From Enterocloster asparagiformis (lineage in GTDB: Bacteria; Bacillota; Clostridia; Lachnospirales; Lachnospiraceae), in the NCBI GenBank assembly GCA_018380885.1, contig JAGZSY010000001.1, positions 1 through 64,000 of the forward strand: a DNA stretch of 64,000 nt, in the 5' to 3' direction. This document shows, piece after piece, positions 8,170-17,142 of the stretch. A model generated the notes under the pieces. The model was not told where the DNA came from. It saw only the letters and a program-made list of their open reading frames with translations, and ran no database searches. The translations under genes were made by a program, and so were the position numbers. Position 1 is the stretch's first letter, and the number at the start of each line of letters is the position of its first letter.

Positions 8170-9756
8170 TCACCTGTAATCCGTGCTTCTTAAGACCCTG
8201 CCTGCGCAGATGGGGTGAAATTCCCCCTGCTCCAGCGCGGTCTGTCCGTTGATGATCACATATTCGATTCCGTCCGCCATGGCATCGTGATGGTCGTAGT
8301 CGGAATTGTCGTGAAGTTTTCCGAAATCCAACACCAGGATATCCGCCTTCATCCCCTCCAGGAGCCGGCCTCTGTCGCGGATACCGATTTTGTCCGCGGG
8401 CATCCCGGTCATCTTGTACACAGCCTGGGGCAGGGACAGCAGGTATTCTTGTTTTACATATTTTTCCAGTACACGGATGAACGCGGCGATGTATCTGGGA
8501 TGGTATTTGCCCAGAGACGGGAAGCCGTCGGTGCAGATCATGGAGTACGGGCTTTGGATCACCCGTGACACGTCCTCGCTGCTCATGAAGAATACGATCA
8601 TCATGACGTTGTTGCCGCTGTCCTTTATGATATCCAGGGCCGCCTCGAAGGGATCCTTTCCGCTCTCCGCTGCGATCTGTTCCACGGTTTTGCCCACATA
8701 CCGGTCCACGGTGCACTCGTTGATCAAAATCTTATCCCATCCGGAAAGCTGATAGAAGCTTTCATAATCAGGGGTCTCATTTTTGATGTCCGCGATCATT
8801 CTGGCGCGCAGGTCCGGATCAGCCAGGCGCTCCAAGAGCTTGTCCACGCCGCCTTCCATGGCCCAGGGGGGCAGGATGGCGCTGAACTGGGTGCTGGCCG
8901 CGTCGTAGGGATAGACGTCGCAGTTCACCGGCAGACCGTCCCGGTTGGCCTCCTCGATCATGGCCAGGGTGGTTTTGACGGTTCCGTGATATTTTCTCCC
9001 CGCGGCCTTGTGGTGGGATATCTCAGTGTTCACGCCGGTCAGCCGGGCGACCCGGATGGTCTCCGCCACCGATTCCACCAGCCCCTCGCTCTCGCTTCTC
9101 ATGTGGGTGGAGTACATGCCGCCGTGCTCCTTCACCACCTGGGCCAGGCTCAAGATCTCATCGTCGTCCGCGAAAATGCCCGGCGGGTAGATCAGCCCCG
9201 AGGACAGCCCGAAGGCCCCCTCCTCCAGACACTCGGCGAGAAGCTTCCTCATCTCCTCCATCTCCACGTCATCCAGCTTCCGGTCGTCAAAGCCGGTCAT
9301 CGCCACCCGCAGGGAGCCGTGTCCCACCAGGGCCGCGGTGTTCAGCATGGGCTGGTATTTCTCCACTTCATCCAAATACTGGGCATATGTTTTCCAGTTA
9401 TAGGGAAGCGGGATGCTGGAGTAGTAGGGATCGCAGTACTTTTTCAGCAGATCCAGATACGTTGGATTCACCGGCGCCGCGGAAATGCCGCAGTTGCCGA
9501 TCACCTCCGTGGTAAAGCCCTGCTGCAGGCGCCGGGGATTCTTGTCCGGGTAAAACACGATGGCGTCGGAGTGGCAGTGGATGTCGATAAATCCCGGCGT
9601 GACCACCTTCCCCCCGGCATCGATCACCTTTTTTGCCGGGCCGTCCGTTGGCCCGATTTTCACGATGGTATCGCCCTCCACCGCGATATCCGCAATATAA
9701 GGGGCTTCATTCTGCCCGTTCACAATCAAACCGTTTTTAATCAGCAAATCGTACAT
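8170..9756 (-). CDS. N-acyl-D-amino-acid deacylase (D-aminoacylase family amidohydrolase)
   Basis: 528 aa, normal family length. An amidohydrolase-fold zinc enzyme that removes the acyl group from N-acyl-D-amino acids. The early beta domain (GLIVNGQNEAPYIADIAVEGDTIVKIG) is followed by the metal motif GFIDIHCHSD (residues about 55-64), GNCGISAAP, the SSGLIYPPG loop, THMRSE and EISHHK histidines and a C-terminal ADILVLDF strand. No signal peptide, so it acts in the cytosol on imported substrate. Twelve bases separate it from the permease gene. Confidence 0.88.
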   Translation of the reverse strand: MYDLLIKNGLIVNGQNEAPYIADIAVEGDTIVKIGPTDGPAKKVIDAGGKVVTPGFIDIHCHSDAIVFYPDKNPRRLQQGFTTEVIGNCGISAAPVNPTYLDLLKKYCDPYYSSIPLPYNWKTYAQYLDEVEKYQPMLNTAALVGHGSLRVAMTGFDDRKLDDVEMEEMRKLLAECLEEGAFGLSSGLIYPPGIFADDDEILSLAQVVKEHGGMYSTHMRSESEGLVESVAETIRVARLTGVNTEISHHKAAGRKYHGTVKTTLAMIEEANRDGLPVNCDVYPYDAASTQFSAILPPWAMEGGVDKLLERLADPDLRARMIADIKNETPDYESFYQLSGWDKILINECTVDRYVGKTVEQIAAESGKDPFEAALDIIKDSGNNVMMIVFFMSSEDVSRVIQSPYSMICTDGFPSLGKYHPRYIAAFIRVLEKYVKQEYLLSLPQAVYKMTGMPADKIGIRDRGRLLEGMKADILVLDFGKLHDNSDYDHHDAMADGIEYVIINGQTALEQGEFHPICAGRVLRSTDYR

Positions 9757-9768
9757 CGTTCGTCTCCT

Positions 9769-11127
9769 TTACATTGCCAGCCCGGGCAGGAAGCCCTGAC
9801 AGGCGTTTAATAACATGACCAGGGCCAGTAGAATCGCGCTGGCGAGCACATTGCCCATGGTGTAGGTCAATACGGTGTCCTTGATGGAGAGGTTGTCCAT
9901 CTTCTGGACAATCCAGAACGCGGCATCCGTGGGAGTTGCGATGGCCAGGCTGGCCGCGCAGATCGAGAGTCCCAGGATGATGGGATTTACCCCCATTTGC
10001 AGGCAGATGGGCGCCACGATGGACGAGGTGGTGACCATGGCCACGGCGGCCGATCCCAGAGCGGTGCGCAGCAGCAGGCAGAGGATAAACGCCAGGATAA
10101 TCAGGGAAATATTCCAGTCCTTTAAAAGCCCTACGAAGTAATCGCCGATGCCGCTGGCCTGGACAATGGCTCCGAAGGAGCCGCCGGCGCCCAGGAGCAT
10201 GAAGATTTCGCCGAATTCGTTGAAGGATTTGGTGACCAGAGGCGCGTATTTTCCGTCAATGTAGGGCTTCAGGGTCCACGCGGCCACCCCCACGCTGATC
10301 AGCAGGGAAATGACGCCGTTGCCCGTGGTCAGGAAGCTGCAGATCATGGTCAGCGCCGGCGCCTGAACGAACATGGGCAGGATTGTTCCCATGACGATCA
10401 GCACCAGGGGCAGGGTGATCAGGAAGATCGCCAGCCCGGCGGGCGCGTTTTTACGGTCGTCCTTTTTTAAATGCTCCAGCTCCGCCGCGTCCATGGGCGG
10501 CTCCACATAGGGAATCTTCTTTCCCAGGTACTCGCCGTACAGCCAGCCGGCAATCAGGGACGCCGGGATGCTGAGCAGGATGGAGTACAGGATGAACCAT
10601 CCGATGTTGACGCCCAGGGTGCTGGCCACAGTCAGGGGGCCGGGCGTGGGAATGACCATACAGTGGGTGACCAGCAGGCCGACGGAAAGGGCTGTGATGT
10701 AAACCTGGATCGGTTTTTTCGTCTTTCTGGAAAGCACGCGCAGAATGGGATTTAATACGATATAAGCCGCTCCGAAGAACACGGGAATTGAGATAATGTA
10801 GCCCGTGATGTTCATAGCCAGTCCGGCTTTCTTTTCCCCCACCTTATCCAGCATGTAGTTGGCCAGGGAATCCGTGGCACCCGCCGCCGCCAGAAATGCT
10901 CCCAGCAGTCCCCCCAGCGCGATGACGATTCCCAGGCTGGACATCACGCTTCCGAACCCGGACGTGATACCCGTTACCATTTTCCCCAGATCCATTTTAA
11001 CCAGAAGGCCGATCAGGATTGAGGCCGTGAGCATGGAAAAAAACGGATTCATTTTAAAACGTACGATTGTGACAAACAGGTATACCATTGATAGTAAAAA
11101 GATTATAATCAACCAGCTGCCATTCAT
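9769..11127 (-). CDS. GntP-family permease
   Basis: 452 aa, about 12 membrane segments, of the gluconate:H+ symporter family. ATG 11127 is chosen because AAGGAGGAAGGAAT lies directly upstream; the longer frame to 11274 has no such site. GntP proteins carry gluconate, glycerate, D-serine and other small acids; the linked D-aminoacylase points to N-acyl-D-amino acids or D-amino acids as substrate here (inference). It is the first gene of the operon and is transcribed divergently from the LysR gene. Confidence 0.88.
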   Translation of the reverse strand: MNGSWLIIIFLLSMVYLFVTIVRFKMNPFFSMLTASILIGLLVKMDLGKMVTGITSGFGSVMSSLGIVIALGGLLGAFLAAAGATDSLANYMLDKVGEKKAGLAMNITGYIISIPVFFGAAYIVLNPILRVLSRKTKKPIQVYITALSVGLLVTHCMVIPTPGPLTVASTLGVNIGWFILYSILLSIPASLIAGWLYGEYLGKKIPYVEPPMDAAELEHLKKDDRKNAPAGLAIFLITLPLVLIVMGTILPMFVQAPALTMICSFLTTGNGVISLLISVGVAAWTLKPYIDGKYAPLVTKSFNEFGEIFMLLGAGGSFGAIVQASGIGDYFVGLLKDWNISLIILAFILCLLLRTALGSAAVAMVTTSSIVAPICLQMGVNPIILGLSICAASLAIATPTDAAFWIVQKMDNLSIKDTVLTYTMGNVLASAILLALVMLLNACQGFLPGLAM

Positions 11128-11230
11128 ATTCCTTCCTCCTTTTGTGAGCGCGGGGCGGGCGCCTTCGGCCGTTTGCGCCGCCCGGCGTTGATCAGGCGCA
11201 TCCTGCAGGTATGCCTTGACTGATGCATCC

Positions 11231-11298
11231 ATTATATCAAAGGCCGGAGCCCGGCGGGTAATAGCAAAGCGCAATACGGGATATACCTACATGGTATA
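11231..11298 (-). promoter_or_regulatory. GntP operon promoter region with LysR-type operator palindrome
   Basis: On the minus strand a TATAAT -10 lies at 11236-11231 without a good -35, as expected for an activated promoter. About 54 bases upstream of it is a perfect palindrome TATACC-N5-GGTATA (11282-11298), containing T-N11-A, centred near -66 from the likely start. That is the classical recognition-site position for LysR regulators. The rest of the 11128-11428 intergenic region shows nothing else notable apart from a TATACT at 11343 that may serve the LysR gene. Confidence 0.6.
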
Positions 11299-11428
11299 AC
11301 CCACATCGCCCCCCGGCCATGGCAACGGGCTGCCCCGCGTGTTATACTGATATCATGCGTATTTTTCCGGAACAATTGATGATGTGTCACCTCAGGCTTA
11401 AGGCCGGGTGGAGGAAGGAGGAATGTCC

Positions 11429-12358
11429 ATGAATATGAACCTGATCCAGTACGCCCTGGAGATCGACCGCTGCTGCTCCATCAACAAGGCGGCCAAGAAC
11501 CTTTATATCTCGCAGCCGGCTTTGAGCCGTGCGATGCGGGAGCTGGAGCAGGAGATCGGGATCACGATCTTTTCGCGGACCCCCACAGGGGTCGTCACCA
11601 CGCACCAGGGGAAGGAATTTCTTCTGCGGGCCGGCAAGCTGAACGAGCAGTACACCGCGCTCCAGGAGCAGTATTACGACAAGCGCCGCCCCCATGTCCT
11701 GAACCTCTCCGTGTCCTCGATCCGCTACGCCGTGATTGAGCGGGCGTTTACCAATGTGTATAACCGGCACCGGGACTACGAGTTTCAGAACCTGTGCATC
11801 ACCGAGGTAAATATCGAGGAAGTGCTCCACCACGTTTACGACGGCCTGTACGCGGTGGGATTCCTTCTGGTGTCCAGCGACTGGCGGGATCACTGGAAAC
11901 GCAAGGCGGACCAGTACAACCTGTCCTGGATTTCCCTGCGCACCCAGCGCTCCTACATCCAGGTTGGCGAACACCATCCACTGGCGGACAGGGACAGCGT
12001 CTGTCTGGCGGAGCTGGTGGACTATCCACACGCCACCATGGCCCAGAACGACGTCTCCTCCATTCTGTCCTGCTCCAGCATCCGCGGTTATGACTCCACC
12101 ACCGTTAAAAAAAGGATCGTGGTCAACGACAAATCCATGATGTACGAGGTGCTGACCCACACCGACGCCTATTACATTGGCGTCAACCTGGAGCATTTAT
12201 CACCCAGCAACGGGCAGATCCGCTACATTCCCATCTCAGACACGGATATCACGCTGGAGCTGGTGCTAGTCTACCTGCGCCACCACACATTGACTGCCCT
12301 GGAGCAGGAGTTTGTGGACGAGGTGAGGGCCCTGCTGGCGCAAAATCCGGCGATGTAG
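11429..12358 (+). CDS. LysR family transcriptional regulator
   Basis: 309 aa. N-terminal winged helix-turn-helix (SINKAAKNLYISQPALSRAMRELEQEIG, residues about 15-42, FSRTPTGVVTT wing) and a LysR substrate-binding domain from about 90 on. Of three in-frame ATGs (11423, 11429, 11435), 11429 gives the best spacing to AGGAAGGAGG. It is divergent from the GntP operon and most likely activates it in response to the transported compound or a product. The effector is unknown. Confidence 0.88.
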   Translation: MNMNLIQYALEIDRCCSINKAAKNLYISQPALSRAMRELEQEIGITIFSRTPTGVVTTHQGKEFLLRAGKLNEQYTALQEQYYDKRRPHVLNLSVSSIRYAVIERAFTNVYNRHRDYEFQNLCITEVNIEEVLHHVYDGLYAVGFLLVSSDWRDHWKRKADQYNLSWISLRTQRSYIQVGEHHPLADRDSVCLAELVDYPHATMAQNDVSSILSCSSIRGYDSTTVKKRIVVNDKSMMYEVLTHTDAYYIGVNLEHLSPSNGQIRYIPISDTDITLELVLVYLRHHTLTALEQEFVDEVRALLAQNPAM

Positions 12359-12446
12359 AACCGATTTTACCGTCGGGGGTTCGGATTGGGCGGGTGGAGT
12401 TCATTGCGGCCCGGGACGGACGCGTCCGCCTGGTCCGCGTATGAAG

Positions 12447-12484
12447 AAAATCCCAGGCCGGACTTTGCCTCCGGCCTGGGATTT
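12447..12484. terminator. Bidirectional terminator between lysR and M14 peptidase genes
   Basis: A strong stem, AAATCCCAGGCCGG (12448-12461) with CCGGCCTGGGATTT (12471-12484), 9-nt loop, A-run on one side and T-run on the other, lies between two convergent genes. Confidence 0.85.
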
Positions 12485-12507
12485 CGCTGTAAAATGAGAT
12501 ATTTCCG

Positions 12508-13629
12508 CTAGATACGCCGCACCACGTAATCCAGCACCTGCACCCAAACGCCCTTGTTCTGCTTCCAAACCGCGGGGTATTCGGAGAAGGGAACCGGGCA
12601 GGGCGTTTTTCCGACCTCCAGGGTTACGCCCGGCACGGCGTTGGTTCTCGACTGCATCCAGTCCTTGAAGCCGCCTTTACCGTCGCTGGAGTCCATCCGG
12701 TAGCCGGTCATCACGGAGACGGCCGCCGCCAGCGTGTTGGAGGCCATCTCAGCTCCGTTGCTGCTGGTGGTCCAGTAGATGACCTCGCCCTGGGAGTGGT
12801 AGCTGACGGTGATGGCGAAGGGGTACTGGTCCGCCAGGGCCGAGAGGGCCTTGCTCTCCGGCTCCGAGAAGGGCGCGGGGCCCTTGTAGGTGCCGTAGGA
12901 GGGGGCTATCAGCTGCGTGGACAGCTCCTCCCAGCCGTAGGGGAAATTGTAATTCAAATCCACGCCGGCGGCGTTTGCCTTCCATTTTGTCAGATACACC
13001 TCAAATGTGTCGGAGGTTCTGCCCAGGCTCACATCCCTGTCGTAGCAGTCACGGATTCCCTGCTTCAGCGCATCGGAGCGGATGGCGTCTATGCCGAACT
13101 GGCTCAAGGTTACGCCGTCCGGGTTTGTCATGGGCACAAAGTGGATGGCCACCTTCTGGAGCATATCTGAAATGGATTTATAATTGTAATGACCGGTGTC
13201 GTAAAACGCCAGGGCGTATTCCAATTCCTGCATCATCAGAAGAGGCGTCATATACTCCCGGGCGTGAATCGCGCCCTGCATGAGAATCTGCGTCTCCGCC
13301 TGGGGGTTGCCCAGGATGATGTCGTAGATGCTTCTTCCGTCCAGGGAGGTGCCGATGACATTGACGGTGATTTTATCCCCGTAGGCAGTTTGCAGGGACG
13401 CGATATCCGCCTCCATTTGTTCGTAGGAATACTTGTCGACCGCCACCACAATGGGGTTTGCCACCTCCTGGTCCAGGAAATCGTTGACGCCCACCGAGGC
13501 CTTGATCCCCGGCCCCACGGCGTTGGCCTCCGCGTAGGACGGCTCCGCCCCGTAGCTGACGGCCCCACCGGCTCCGATACCGCCGATCGCAAGTATTCCG
13601 CTCAATACAGCACAAACCATGCGTTTCAT
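12508..13629 (-). CDS. Secreted M14 family zinc carboxypeptidase
   Basis: 373 aa from ATG 13629 (upstream AAGGGTAAG). An N-terminal signal peptide (MKRMVCAVLSGILAIGG... to about residue 30) precedes a short spacer and the M14 domain. Zinc ligands are seen in GAIHAREYMTP (H and E) and the later TVSYHSQGEVIYW His; the catalytic Glu is in VTLEVGK. The arginine/substrate segment VDLNYNFPYGWEE is present. M14 enzymes of Firmicutes trim peptides or peptidoglycan stems; the exact substrate is not clear. No wall-anchoring repeats remain. Confidence 0.88.
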   Translation of the reverse strand: MKRMVCAVLSGILAIGGIGAGGAVSYGAEPSYAEANAVGPGIKASVGVNDFLDQEVANPIVVAVDKYSYEQMEADIASLQTAYGDKITVNVIGTSLDGRSIYDIILGNPQAETQILMQGAIHAREYMTPLLMMQELEYALAFYDTGHYNYKSISDMLQKVAIHFVPMTNPDGVTLSQFGIDAIRSDALKQGIRDCYDRDVSLGRTSDTFEVYLTKWKANAAGVDLNYNFPYGWEELSTQLIAPSYGTYKGPAPFSEPESKALSALADQYPFAITVSYHSQGEVIYWTTSSNGAEMASNTLAAAVSVMTGYRMDSSDGKGGFKDWMQSRTNAVPGVTLEVGKTPCPVPFSEYPAVWKQNKGVWVQVLDYVVRRI

Positions 13630-13700
13630 AATTCTTACCCTTAACCCTTCTATTCTTGTCTCTGTTTTTTGCTCCTGATTCCATATTCCATATGCTCCCA

Positions 13701-13728
13701 ATCTAATATAAATGACGGTTTCAGTCAA
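13701..13728 (-). promoter_or_regulatory. Promoter of the M14 peptidase gene
   Basis: On the minus strand TTGACT (13728-13723), 16-nt spacer, then TTAGAT (13706-13701), about 70 bases before the ATG. The surrounding 13630-14086 region otherwise holds only the plus-strand promoter at 14009. Confidence 0.45.
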
Positions 13729-14008
13729 ATAAAGTTTTCTTACAATTTTATGCCGATTTTATGATCATGGCCGGGAAGCGCGGGGCAAGGTGGCGGTTTT
13801 TGTGGGATTTGCAGGAGGGTGGCAGACGGGCGGCGCAGTTGCTCGGGTATGGAGTGCAGAGGGGGAGGATTTGAGGGAAATGGGGAGGAGGAACGAAGAC
13901 GGGCGCGGGCTTGAACTGCTTGATATTATCCGAAAATGGATATTGACGGATGGGATAGAGGCCCGCGAAACGGGAACCCGCGGCCGCTGCGTCCGGTGAA
14001 AACGGAGA

Positions 14009-14037
14009 TTGTGTTTCACCAGGATATGCCCTATACT
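14009..14037 (+). promoter_or_regulatory. Promoter of the ATP-grasp gene
   Basis: TTGTGT (14009-14014), 17-nt spacer, TATACT (14032-14037), 50 bases upstream of the start at 14087. Confidence 0.6.
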
Positions 14038-14086
14038 GGAATTGAGGCGGCGGAGGCCGCAAACTGGAAAAAGGGAGGTTTCTAAG

Positions 14087-14971
14087 ATGGGCGAGCAGTG
14101 CACCATCCTGTACCCGGCCGATTTTTTTGATCTGAAAAAGGTGGACGGGGATTACGAGGCCGAATACCGGGAGGCGCTCAAATTCCCGGAGCTTCGGATT
14201 CTATTTTACAATTACGACGAATTTGCGGCTGGAGGGGCGCTGCGGTTTTATCCCGTCGCTTTCCAGGGGGGCCTGTGCATCTACCGGGGCTGGATGCTGC
14301 AGCCGCAGGCCTACGAAGCGCTGTACCGGGCCCTGGAGGAACGGGGGCTGAGGCTGGTCAACACGCCGTCCGAGTACGAGAACTGCCATGAGTTCCCCAA
14401 TTCTTATCCGCTGTTAAAGGCCTTCACGCCGCAAATTATGGTTTACAATATGGACCAGGCCATCGACTGGCAGGCGGTCAGGGAACAACTGGGAAAATTT
14501 ATGATGAAGGATTACGTGAAGTCGGTGAAGGGCGCTGATTTCCCGGCATTTTTCGACCAAACATACCCGGATGAAGAGATGGACCGCTATCGGGCGGAGT
14601 TTGTCCGGCTGCGGGACCGGCTTTTTGTGAAGGGAATCGTGCTGAAAGCGTATGTGGACTTAAAGAAAACGGATGGCGCGACCAATGAATACCGCGCGTT
14701 TTACCTGTACGGAAAGCGGATCACATTGTCGAAAAATTCCAATCAAAAACGCGACGCGCCGGTACCGGAGGCGTTTCTGAGGCAGATGCCCAGTCTGCCC
14801 AGCAATTTTTACACCATCGATTTTGCGGAGCTGGCGGACGGGAACTGGATTGTGGTGGAGACCGGGGACGGCCAGGTGTCGGGCCTGTCGCCGGGGCAGT
14901 ACGCGTTTAAGTTTTATGAGGAGCTGCTGCGGGGGATGGCCTCGGCAAACCGGAAGGAGAAATTGTCATAG
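14087..14971 (+). CDS. ATP-grasp domain-containing protein
   Basis: 294 aa from ATG 14087 (AAGGGAGG upstream); the frame is open further upstream but lacks a site. The middle KFMMKDYVKSVKG segment (nucleotide-binding Lys), the KAYVDLKKTDG/NEYRAFYLYGKRI segment and WIVVETGDGQVSGL (metal-binding Glu near the C-terminus) match stand-alone ATP-grasp proteins of the DUF4343 type. Such enzymes ligate a carboxylate to an amine or thiol; substrate and partner are unknown. No peptide precursor or transporter is adjacent. Confidence 0.7.
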   Translation: MGEQCTILYPADFFDLKKVDGDYEAEYREALKFPELRILFYNYDEFAAGGALRFYPVAFQGGLCIYRGWMLQPQAYEALYRALEERGLRLVNTPSEYENCHEFPNSYPLLKAFTPQIMVYNMDQAIDWQAVREQLGKFMMKDYVKSVKGADFPAFFDQTYPDEEMDRYRAEFVRLRDRLFVKGIVLKAYVDLKKTDGATNEYRAFYLYGKRITLSKNSNQKRDAPVPEAFLRQMPSLPSNFYTIDFAELADGNWIVVETGDGQVSGLSPGQYAFKFYEELLRGMASANRKEKLS

Positions 14972-15063
14972 TAAAGGATTGCCGGAAGGATCTGGAGCGG
15001 CGGAAAGGTAGGCCAGCAAGCGGAAAAAATCGCCTGACGGATTGAAGGACGCCCTACGGTGAA

Positions 15064-15112
15064 AAAAGGACCAAATTCAACAAGGCTAATTCTGTTGAAT
15101 TTGGTCCTTTTT
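15064..15112. terminator. Bidirectional terminator
   Basis: A perfect 19-bp stem: AAAAGGACCAAATTCAACA (15064-15082) pairs with 15093-15111, loop AGGCTAATTC, ending in a T-run on the plus strand and preceded by A residues. It separates the ATP-grasp gene from the convergent TetR gene. Confidence 0.9.
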
Positions 15113-15170
15113 GTATGGCGACGGCTGAGAAGTCCACGGCAGCCGCGGTGGGCGGCAGAGGGCTTTAAGG

Positions 15171-15764
15171 TCATTTGCGTTCCACATCGATCTCAGCCTC
15201 ATGGGAGAGCAGGTCCGGTATGGAAAAGTCGAATATCATCTCCAGGCATTTCATGGCGCCCTCCTTGTGGTAATAATCCGGCTGCTGGAACTGCATGAGA
15301 TACAGGGCCCCCACCTGCTCGGCGTAAAATTCCGCCACGAATTTTTCAAAGGCGGGACTGAGCTGCAGGCGGTCCCTCTCTTCGATGTGCTTGATGTGGT
15401 CCAGAATGATCGGATACAGCTCAGTGGTATAGCTGTCCCGAAATTTGTTATATCCCAGATACTGATAAGCATAGGTGAGAAACTTCTGGTTGTTGTTCAG
15501 ATAGTTTACGGCGAATTCGCGGATTTGCGTGCCGTTGGAGCTTCCGAAGGTCTGGATATGGAGGTAAAAATCGGCCCGCAGCGTCCAGAGCAGCAGCTCC
15601 TCAATGCCCGCAAAGTGATAATAGAAGGTATTGCGGTTTACCCCGCATTTTTTGACGATTTTATCGATGGTAATTTTATCCGCCGATTTGCTTTGATTAA
15701 TCAGGCTTTTCATGGCATCCGCCAGCGCCCGCCTGGTGTTTTCCGAGTTGATTTCGTGCCGCAA
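15171..15764 (-). CDS. TetR/AcrR family transcriptional regulator
   Basis: 197 aa from a TTG start at 15764, chosen for the GAGGGGGAG ribosome site. The N-terminal helix-turn-helix reads ITIDKIVKKCGVNRNTFYYHF (residues about 32-52); the C-terminal ligand domain is TetR_C-like. It is divergent from the SDR-to-etfA gene run and is the obvious candidate to control it, with a 17-bp palindrome in the gap as operator candidate. Ligand unknown, presumably the substrate of the cluster. Confidence 0.85.
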   Translation of the reverse strand: MRHEINSENTRRALADAMKSLINQSKSADKITIDKIVKKCGVNRNTFYYHFAGIEELLLWTLRADFYLHIQTFGSSNGTQIREFAVNYLNNNQKFLTYAYQYLGYNKFRDSYTTELYPIILDHIKHIEERDRLQLSPAFEKFVAEFYAEQVGALYLMQFQQPDYYHKEGAMKCLEMIFDFSIPDLLSHEAEIDVERK

Positions 15765-15828
15765 AACGATGTGCTCCCCCTCTGTTGAAAGTTGGTTAGA
15801 AAGATAACTGGCATTTTTTCTTGGTAAT

Positions 15829-15975
15829 GTGATATTTACTAGATAAAAAACGAAATATGCCTAAATATTAGTCAAATATCACGACACATCTAAAAATTGT
15901 ATATTTACAAACTATTGTTTATTGATAAAATTTTGGCAAAGTATAAAATAAAGATAGTGATATCTGTAAGATATC
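15829..15975. promoter_or_regulatory. Operator-like repeats in the TetR/SDR divergent region
   Basis: The AT-rich gap 15765-16183 holds a perfect palindrome GATATCT-GTA-AGATATC (15959-15975), just downstream of a possible -10 TATAAA (15942-15947), and a 9-bp inverted pair GTGATATTT (15829-15837) / AAATATCAC (15874-15882) close to the TetR gene. Both share a GATAT core. They are plausible TetR binding sites for the cluster promoter and for autoregulation. The remaining bases up to 16183 show only the AAGGAGG of the next gene. Confidence 0.5.
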
Positions 15976-16183
15976 AAGGCTATTGTACCACAAACACTAA
16001 GTTCGTGAAAGACCTCACCAAGTATTTGGGCATGCATTCACGCAAGGCTCGTAAGGAACCGCACCAAGTGTTCATACTATACCACGATTTTGTCAAAATT
16101 GTAAAGAACAAGGGGGGCTATGCTTTGGGGGGAGTGTTTGCGGCTGTGTGTGAAAATGATTATAAAAAGGAGGAAATGACGAC

Positions 16184-17017
16184 ATGGAGATGACACTGAA
16201 GGGGAAGGTGGCCGTGATTCCGGGCGGTACATCGGGAATCGGATTTGCCATTGCCAAGCGCTATGTAAAAGAGGGCGCAGCGGTGGTGGTGTGCGGGCGC
16301 AATCCGGAGAAGGCAAAACGCGCGCAGGAGGCCCTGGCAGCCCTGGGCAATACGGGATATGGGACCACCTGCGATGTGAGCTCCGAGGAGCAGGTGGATG
16401 CGTTCATGCAGGAAGTGGTGGATAAGCTGGGACGGATCGATATCCTGATGGAGAGCGCCGGCGTCATTCCCGGACGGCCGTTCCTGAAAATGACCAAGGA
16501 GGACTGGAAATACGTCCAGCACATCAATCTGGACGGACCGTTTTACTGCACCAAGGCGGTTGCGCCTGTTATGGTGAAACAGAATTTTGGCCGGATCATT
16601 TACATCACCTCAGCGCAGGGACTGCGCGGCATCCCGTTGATGGCCCACTACACAGCCTGCAAGGGCGCGCTGATCGCCATGGCGCGCTGCCTGGCCTCGG
16701 AGCTTGGACCCTACAACATCACGGTGAACACCATCGCCTGCGGGCTGACCATGACGGAACCGCTCACCGGAGGCTTTACCACCAACAAAGAGCTGGATAC
16801 CATGGAATCCACCGGCTTGCACACCAGCGAGGAGCTTCGAACCCTGCGGGAGCAGCAGATGCCCAACAAACGTCTGGGCGAGCCCGATGATTTTGCCGGA
16901 TATGCGGTGGTTCTGGCCTCAGACGAGGGGGCTCACATCACCGGGACCACGCTGGCTATCGACGGCGGCATGACCAGCGCCCAGCCGGTTTTAGGCGACC
17001 TCTATAACAATCTGTAA
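16184..17017 (+). CDS. SDR family oxidoreductase
   Basis: 277 aa classical short-chain dehydrogenase. Cofactor motif GGTSGIG (residues 14-20), SAG segment near 90, catalytic Ser in YITSAQG, YxxxK in YTACKGA (near 158-162) and a C-terminal ITGTTLAIDGGM. It would interconvert an alcohol and a ketone with NAD(P)H. AAGGAGG stands 10 bases before ATG 16184. It is first of the fourteen-gene run that ends with etfA and so the likely first step on the substrate. Confidence 0.88.
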   Translation: MEMTLKGKVAVIPGGTSGIGFAIAKRYVKEGAAVVVCGRNPEKAKRAQEALAALGNTGYGTTCDVSSEEQVDAFMQEVVDKLGRIDILMESAGVIPGRPFLKMTKEDWKYVQHINLDGPFYCTKAVAPVMVKQNFGRIIYITSAQGLRGIPLMAHYTACKGALIAMARCLASELGPYNITVNTIACGLTMTEPLTGGFTTNKELDTMESTGLHTSEELRTLREQQMPNKRLGEPDDFAGYAVVLASDEGAHITGTTLAIDGGMTSAQPVLGDLYNNL

Positions 17018-17142
17018 TTGATTTCGGAAACGAGCCGTACCGCTGGGGTGGCGCAGGACTACGCCGGCCGGGGATGGCGTGTATCGCACGAAGGCGCCTG
17101 AAAATACAGGGGCTGTGAGTGCCCATAGCGAGGAGGAATAAG

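Noticed and set aside
6964..8716. Longer version of the desulfidase frame reaching to 8716
   Set aside because: The part above 8164 lies inside the deacylase gene and has no family homology; a good ribosome site supports 8164.
13790..13999. 69-codon plus-strand frame between the M14 and ATP-grasp genes
   Set aside because: Gly/Arg-rich, no ribosome site, lies across the two promoter regions.
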